Shown here: one piece after another, positions 7,177-11,843 of the stretch
How the letters are laid out: every line of letters begins with the position of its first letter
How positions within the stretch are numbered: the stretch's first letter is position 1
Assembly (NCBI GenBank): GCA_020216745.1
Contig: JAIWNQ010000200.1
Coordinates: 1-11,843, forward strand
Reading direction: 5' to 3'
DNA length: 11,843 nucleotides
Source of the DNA: Candidatus Hydrogenedens sp.
GTDB taxonomy: Bacteria; Hydrogenedentota; Hydrogenedentia; Hydrogenedentales; Hydrogenedentaceae
Made by a program: the position numbers and the translations under genes
Notes under the pieces: model-generated
Told to the model about the DNA's origin: nothing
Databases searched by the model: none
Seen by the model: the letters and a program-made list of their open reading frames with translations, nothing else

Positions 7177-7266
7177 TTGAAAACCATCTTCTCAATCAAT
7201 CAGAAAGAGCCGTTATTTTCTATCTATGTTAATCATTAAAATTATTAAATTTTAGGAGAAAATACA

Positions 7267-10200
7267 ATGATAGAACGCAAACAAAAACTAAAAAAAATAA
7301 TCTGTCTACCTATATTAACAATCCTTCCACCTCCATGGTTGCTTTTTTTGTTCCTCTTTCTTTCTTTAAACAGTTATGCTGTTATTCAAATTAGCACCAT
7401 TGATGAACTACAAAAAATAGGCAACGACCCGTCTTATCCCATGAATGGCAGTTATGTATTAACAAACGATATTGATGCCAGTGTGACAAAAGATTGGAAC
7501 GATGGTGCAGGATTTATACCCTTAGGTAGCAATACAAATCCATTTATGGGACAATTCAATGGAAATGGGCATGTGATAAGTAATTTATATATTAATGGAA
7601 GGGTTTCTAATCTTTTAGATTCAGGTTATGTAGGACTATTCAGGAGAGTGGAGTCAGGTGCTGTAGTGGAAAAATTAGGATTAGAAAATTGTTTTATGAT
7701 TTCCGCTCAATACATAGCAGGTATAGCAGTCAATAATAACGGAACTATCTCTCAATGCTTCGTCACAGGTTATATTGCAGGCAATTTATATATGGGGGGA
7801 GTTGTAGGTACAAACTACGGCACTATTTCACAATGTTATTCGACTGCTTACATAATAGGAGAATCTTACATAGGAGGGATTGTAGGGTATAATATCGGAC
7901 TCGTGGTACAGTGTTACTCTAACTCTAATGTAACGGGGATTTCAAATATAGGTGGGCTCGTTGGGATAAATTCAAATACTATATCTCAATGTTATTCTAT
8001 AGGTGCTGTTTTAGGGACTCTATACACGGGGGGATTAGTGGGCTACAATTTTAATACTGTCATTCAGAGTTATTGGAATATAGAGACATCAGGGCAAACT
8101 GGTTCTTCAGGTGGAGAGGGTAAAACTACTGCAGAAATGAAACAAAAGGCAACCTATACCGGTTGGGATTTCGATTATTATTGGGAAATTGTGGAAAATG
8201 TCACTTACCCGTACATCCAAGACTTGGGACCTATTCCATCCATAAATGCACCCGTAGAAAGAGAGATATGGTCACTAAAAGATTTGGATAGAATAGGAAA
8301 AGACTGGGATTATCCATGGAATGGAAAATACTATTTAATGACAAATATTGATGCTAAAGAGACAAATCAATGGAATAATGGAGAGGGATTTTCTCCGATA
8401 TATCCATTTTGTGGTGAGTTTTATGGAAATGGATACGCTATAACGAATCTATACATAAATCGTAAAAATAAATCGTACATTGGACTGTTTGAAAAGGTAA
8501 TTTTGGGGAAAGTATATGATTTACAGATGTTAGATGTATGGTTTGTGGGTAATAATTACGTAGGGGGATTTACAGGGTACAACTCCGGCACGATAGAAAA
8601 AAGCCATAGTACCGGATTTATTATGGGATATGAACATGTTGGAGGAATTGTGGGCTTTAATATAAGTCTTATTAATGTTACTTCTTTTGAGGGTTCTTTA
8701 ATAGGTAATAACTCTTGTGGTGGAATTGTGGGCTATAACTATGGGTCAATATTCCTCTCTTATTCAGTTGGTAGAATCACAGGAAACTATATTATTGGTG
8801 GCTTAGTGGGAAATAACTACGATGGGACGATTAATCAGTGCTACTCGACGGGAGAAGTTTCAGGAGCCAGTTATGTAGGTGGTTTGGCAGGTTATAATTT
8901 GGGGACTATTGAAAAGTGTTATTCAATGAGTAAAACCTCAGGCAGTGATGGTATTGGAGGGCTTGTAGGAAGAAACTTTGATACCATTTCGGAATGTTAT
9001 TCTGCTGGAGCCGTGTCAGGAACCTCTAACACTGGCGGTCTTATAGGATATACTTCTGGTGGAGTTGTTTCTAATAGTTATTGGGATATGGAGACATCTG
9101 GGCAGAGCAGTTCAGCAGGTGGAGAAGGGAGAACTACTGCAGAAATGAAAACACAGGCAAATTATGCTGGCTGGGACTTTATTAGTATTTGGGGCATTAT
9201 TGAGGACATTACCTATCCTTACCTATTAGGATTAGGAATGACACAATCTTATACAGAACCTGTGGAAATAGAAATCTGGACATTAGATGATTTGTTAAAA
9301 ATCGGGACAACACCAGATTATCCATACGACGGACATTATGTTCTTATGGCTGACATAGACGCATCAGAAACTATAGGCTGGGATGACGGTAAAGGATTCA
9401 AACCAATAAGTCTATTTGCTGGAGTATTTGAAGGAAATGCCCATACTATATCTAATTTGTATATCAACCAATATAATCAGAGTTACTTAGCATTATTTAG
9501 CAAATTAGTTGGAGGGAAAATCAAAAACTTAAATCTACAAAATGTCTGGGTATGTGGTGATACTAATATCTCCGGACTTGTTACCCAAAATTATGGGGTC
9601 ATATCGAATTGTCATGTAACAGGTATTATTTCAGGGAATACACGAACTGGAGGGATAGTTGCTTGTAACTTCAATCACATAGAAAAGAGTTGGTTTAAAG
9701 GTTATGTTAATGGTAGATCTAATGTAGGAGCAATAACCGGAACAAATGAATATGGAGCCAATATTGACACATGCTACTCTGTTACACTTGTATCAGGAGT
9801 TGAAAATATAGGTGGTCTTACAGGAGCAAACAGTGGAACGATTATTCAATGTTATTCGACAGAAGAAGTTTCGGGAAACAAAAGTGTAGGTGGATTAGTC
9901 GGTTATAATTCTGGGACAATTGAACAATGTTATTCTAAGGGGAGGGTTATTGGAGGAGTAGATACAGGTGGACTGGTCGGAGTAAATTATTCCTCAGTTA
10001 CAGATAGTTATTGGGATGTCAATACATCTGGACGATACAACTCCGCAGGCGGAGAAGGTAGAACGACCACACAAATGAAAACGCAGTCAAATTATGTCGG
10101 ATGGAATTTCCCTGGCATTTGGCGTATCATAGAAGGAGTTAGTTATCCTTATCTTGCGGAATTAGGACCTACTCAAACACCACCAGCTATTCCTATATCC

Positions 10201-11843
10201 ATAGATATATGGAGTATCGAGGACTTAAACAAAATAGGACGGAATTGGAATTATCCCTGGAATGCTACTTATAACTTAAGAGCAGATATAGACGCAAGCG
10301 ACACTATCAATTGGGATGGGGGTAAAGGTTTTAATCCTATAGATACCTTTACGGGGGTGTTTAATGGAAACGGCTATTCAATCCAGGATTTATATATAAA
10401 CCGCCCCGATGAAGATATTGTATCTCTATTCAGGACACTGCATGGAGGTAAAATCTACAGAACAAAGATAGATAACGCATTTATAGTAGGAAATACAAAT
10501 GTCGGTGGTTTAGTGGGAATCAACGCTGGTTTAATCTCAAAATGTATTGTTTCAGGAGCTATCACAGGCAATTTATATGTTGGAGGGCTAATAGCTTTTA
10601 ATTATGGTATTAGTTCATTTAACTATGTATTAGGAGATATTGAAGGGTATAACTATGTTGCGGGTCTGGTGAACCAGAACTATGGAATTATTACATATTG
10701 TTATTCTATGGCTTCTGTAACAGGAAATCAATATGTAGCTGGATTAGTCACCAATAACGAAGGCTCAATAGATACATGCTATGCAGTAGGTCGTGTGCAG
10801 GGGGTATCTTTCTTGAGTGGATTAATTAGAGATTCTTCAGGCTCTTCTGGTGAGTGTTACTGGGACACCGAGGCAACAGGGCAGACAACATCCCCCGGAG
10901 GAGGTGTCGGGAAAACAACTGCAGAAATGAAACAACAGGCCACCTACTCTGGTTGGGATTTTTTTATGACATGGACAATAATAGAAAACCAAAGTTACCC
11001 ATACTTTGTATGGGATAGTAGCCCACAAGTTGCCTGCCCTAATGTCGTCGGATTGGATACAACATCAGCAAACATTAAATTATCAAATGTTGGGCTTAAT
11101 ACGGGCTCCATTACATATCAATGCAGTGATACAATCCCAGAAAACACAGTGATAACTCAAAATCCAAAATCAAGGCGAATTGTAAGCTGGGGAACCTCAG
11201 TAGACCTGATAGTATCCTCCGGTCCATGCCCCGAAGGCGAAGGAAGTTTGGAAGGAACACCGGAAGGTAGTGTAGAAGGAGAAGGCTCAACCGAAGGAAC
11301 CCCGGAAGGTGTAGTTGAAGGAACCCCCGAAGGCACACCAGAGGGAACCCCGGAAGGTGTAGTTGAAGGCACTCCTGAAGGAACCCCCGAAGGCACACCG
11401 GAGGGCACACCGGAAGGAGTAGTGGAAGGGACTCCAGAAGGCACCCCGGAAGGAACCCCGGAAGGTGTAGTTGAAGGCACTCCTGAGGGAACCCCTGAAG
11501 GAACGCCGGAAGGTGTAGTTGAAGGGACGCTGGAGGGAACTACGGAAGGTAGTATTGAAGGAGAAGGTGCTGTTGAAGGAAAACCAGAAGGAACCCCAGA
11601 AGGAGAAGGTATTGTCGAAGGAACACCAGAGGGAACCCCTGAAGGCGAAGGTTTAGTAGAAGGAGAAGGAATTATTGAGGGCGAAGGAATTGTAGAAGGC
11701 GAAGGCTCAACCGAAGGCACGGCAGAAGGTTCAGCGGAAGGTGAAAAACCACCGCATAGTGCAGACCCGAATGGGGATTGGCAGATAAACCTATCTGAAT
11801 TGCTTCGAGTGATACAATTCTTCAACTTTGGAGAATATCATTG
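7267..11843 (+). CDS. Giant secreted protein: four GLUG modules, PASTA domain, Glu-Gly linker, EF-hand-like C-terminal tag (3' end cut by the window)
   Basis: The open frame covers 1525 codons plus two bases and is still open at the right edge. The start has AGGAG at 7254-7258. Residues 1-38 form a signal peptide: a lysine-rich start, a long Leu/Phe core, and an end in SYA. Four GLUG modules follow (about 39-322, 333-657, 669-968 and 979-1250). Each opens with a WS/TIDxLxKIG-like stretch and an NxDAxxTxxW motif. Each has five to seven repeats of the type GGLVGYNxGTIxQCYSxGxVSG and closes with SYWDxETSGQ...TTAEMK...GWDF...YPY. Then come one PASTA domain (about 1257-1321), a Glu-Gly-rich repeat (1322-1493) and a tag containing ADPNGDWQINLSELLRVIQF. 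The paralogue at the left edge has the same plan with a single module. GLUG proteins are surface or adhesin-like; a surface-attached, possibly ligand-binding role is inferred. The final two bases, TG after YH, suggest a Cys next. Confidence 0.88.
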   Translation, partial: MIERKQKLKKIICLPILTILPPPWLLFLFLFLSLNSYAVIQISTIDELQKIGNDPSYPMNGSYVLTNDIDASVTKDWNDGAGFIPLGSNTNPFMGQFNGNGHVISNLYINGRVSNLLDSGYVGLFRRVESGAVVEKLGLENCFMISAQYIAGIAVNNNGTISQCFVTGYIAGNLYMGGVVGTNYGTISQCYSTAYIIGESYIGGIVGYNIGLVVQCYSNSNVTGISNIGGLVGINSNTISQCYSIGAVLGTLYTGGLVGYNFNTVIQSYWNIETSGQTGSSGGEGKTTAEMKQKATYTGWDFDYYWEIVENVTYPYIQDLGPIPSINAPVEREIWSLKDLDRIGKDWDYPWNGKYYLMTNIDAKETNQWNNGEGFSPIYPFCGEFYGNGYAITNLYINRKNKSYIGLFEKVILGKVYDLQMLDVWFVGNNYVGGFTGYNSGTIEKSHSTGFIMGYEHVGGIVGFNISLINVTSFEGSLIGNNSCGGIVGYNYGSIFLSYSVGRITGNYIIGGLVGNNYDGTINQCYSTGEVSGASYVGGLAGYNLGTIEKCYSMSKTSGSDGIGGLVGRNFDTISECYSAGAVSGTSNTGGLIGYTSGGVVSNSYWDMETSGQSSSAGGEGRTTAEMKTQANYAGWDFISIWGIIEDITYPYLLGLGMTQSYTEPVEIEIWTLDDLLKIGTTPDYPYDGHYVLMADIDASETIGWDDGKGFKPISLFAGVFEGNAHTISNLYINQYNQSYLALFSKLVGGKIKNLNLQNVWVCGDTNISGLVTQNYGVISNCHVTGIISGNTRTGGIVACNFNHIEKSWFKGYVNGRSNVGAITGTNEYGANIDTCYSVTLVSGVENIGGLTGANSGTIIQCYSTEEVSGNKSVGGLVGYNSGTIEQCYSKGRVIGGVDTGGLVGVNYSSVTDSYWDVNTSGRYNSAGGEGRTTTQMKTQSNYVGWNFPGIWRIIEGVSYPYLAELGPTQTPPAIPISIDIWSIEDLNKIGRNWNYPWNATYNLRADIDASDTINWDGGKGFNPIDTFTGVFNGNGYSIQDLYINRPDEDIVSLFRTLHGGKIYRTKIDNAFIVGNTNVGGLVGINAGLISKCIVSGAITGNLYVGGLIAFNYGISSFNYVLGDIEGYNYVAGLVNQNYGIITYCYSMASVTGNQYVAGLVTNNEGSIDTCYAVGRVQGVSFLSGLIRDSSGSSGECYWDTEATGQTTSPGGGVGKTTAEMKQQATYSGWDFFMTWTIIENQSYPYFVWDSSPQVACPNVVGLDTTSANIKLSNVGLNTGSITYQCSDTIPENTVITQNPKSRRIVSWGTSVDLIVSSGPCPEGEGSLEGTPEGSVEGEGSTEGTPEGVVEGTPEGTPEGTPEGVVEGTPEGTPEGTPEGTPEGVVEGTPEGTPEGTPEGVVEGTPEGTPEGTPEGVVEGTLEGTTEGSIEGEGAVEGKPEGTPEGEGIVEGTPEGTPEGEGLVEGEGIIEGEGIVEGEGSTEGTAEGSAEGEKPPHSADPNGDWQINLSELLRVIQFFNFGEYH
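7381..11017 (+). repeat. Four tandem GLUG modules (protein-level repeats, about 0.8-1 kb each)
   Basis: Module limits are about 7381-8232, 8263-9237, 9271-10170 and 10201-11017, with short proline-containing linkers between them. By my count they hold about 5, 7, 6 and 5 GLUG repeats of roughly 24-27 residues. The module-closing segments are also alike in DNA: the stretch coding GGEGKTTAEMK or its variants recurs near 8110, 9118, 10048 and 10900, with ACTGCAGAAATGAAA in three of the four. Confidence 0.85.
11035..11229 (+). other. PASTA domain of the giant GLUG protein
   Basis: The segment opens CPNVVGLD, contains NTVITQNPKSRRIV and ends DLIVSSGPC. It aligns by eye with both PASTA copies of the left paralogue, including the cysteine in YQCSD and in the closing GPC. 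Confidence 0.75.
11230..11745 (+). repeat. Glu-Gly-rich repeat linker with a 48-bp higher-order unit
   Basis: About 172 residues in which Glu-Gly recurs every two or four residues. The central part (about 11293-11523) is built of the 16-residue unit EGTPEGTPEGTPEGVV, present about four times, one copy having an extra EGTP. The flanks are looser (EGEG, EGST, EGII). Third codon positions vary freely between copies (ACC, ACA, ACG, ACT; GGA, GGC, GGG, GGT). The stretch is highly acidic and probably an extended spacer between the PASTA domain and the C-terminal tag. Confidence 0.9.
11755..11843 (+). other. C-terminal EF-hand-like tag (dockerin-like half), cut by the window
   Basis: Residues 1497-1525 read HSADPNGDWQINLSELLR followed by VIQFFNFGEYH. 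Positions D1500, N1502, D1504, I1507 and E1511 fit a canonical 12-residue calcium-binding EF-hand loop. A type I dockerin has two such loops; only one is seen here, followed by a hydrophobic helix and a probable Cys at the very end. I recall closely similar endings on many large secreted proteins of Hydrogenedentota-like genomes, which would make it a shared anchoring or sorting tag, but this is memory and not a search. Confidence 0.65.

Larger units (their letters stand above)
6780..7266. other. Divergent intergenic region with long leader of the giant GLUG gene
   Basis: These 487 bases lie between the start of the ceramidase-like gene and the start of the giant GLUG gene. They hold one promoter for each direction, an all-AT hairpin, and downstream of the plus-strand promoter a leader of about 275 bases (roughly 6992-7266). 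The leader is purine- and A-rich in its middle (about 7085-7135) and contains a perfect 14-bp palindrome. It ends with the ribosome site AGGAG at 7254-7258, eight bases before the ATG. No recognised riboswitch or small RNA could be identified by eye. Confidence 0.7.

Noticed and set aside
11230..11745. Regular short repeats that could suggest a CRISPR array
   Set aside because: The repeats are in frame, code for Glu-Gly units, and have no unique spacers between them.
11157..11825. An open frame on the minus strand coding a PSGVPSGVPST-type low-complexity protein
   Set aside because: It is the antisense of the Glu-Gly repeat: GAA-GGN codons read backward as NCC-TTC and cannot give stops, so a long open frame is automatic. 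It lacks a ribosome site and the plus-strand frame continues from a well-supported gene.

Overview
The window is AT-rich bacterial DNA (no introns, compact genes, Shine-Dalgarno sites) encoding mostly secreted or membrane proteins. The best guess at origin is an uncultured anaerobic bacterium of the Candidatus Hydrogenedentota or the PVC/Lentisphaerota neighbourhood. This rests on the combination of very large secreted proteins with GLUG repeats, PASTA domains, long Glu-Gly-rich linkers and a C-terminal tag of the type ADxNGDxxIxLSELLRVIQFxN, together with ThuA-like and neutral-ceramidase-like proteins. It is an inference from remembered protein style, not from a search.

Layout. (1) Positions 1-1842, minus strand: the first 614 residues of a secreted protein with a signal peptide, one GLUG module, two PASTA domains, a short Glu-Gly linker and a beta-rich domain that runs off the left edge. 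(2) 1843-2307: divergent intergenic region. (3) 2308-3758, plus strand: a probable two-gene operon of a YkgJ-like cysteine-cluster protein and a secreted ThuA-domain protein. (4) 3759-3811: short convergent gap with a candidate terminator for the minus strand. (5) 3812-6779, minus strand: a probable two-gene operon. The upstream gene encodes a membrane-anchored ceramidase-like protein. The downstream gene encodes a 514-residue membrane protein that looks like a MacB-type periplasmic domain joined to a SpoIIM-like membrane domain. (6) 6780-7266: divergent intergenic region with the best promoter of the window, an all-AT hairpin, a long leader and a perfect 14-bp palindrome. (7) 7267-11843, plus strand: a giant paralogue of the first gene with four GLUG modules, one PASTA domain, a Glu-Gly repeat of about 170 residues and a single EF-hand-like C-terminal tag, cut by the right edge one or a few residues before its likely end.

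How the genes may fit together: the two GLUG proteins face outward at the two ends and share signal peptide end, module order and linker style, so they are paralogues, probably surface or matrix proteins. The four genes between them form two convergent pairs. The sequence shows no direct functional link between these pairs and the GLUG proteins. No RNA gene, CRISPR array, transposase or phage gene was seen. The most distinctive items are the C-terminal tag, the modular expansion of the GLUG protein and the MacB/SpoIIM-like fusion.
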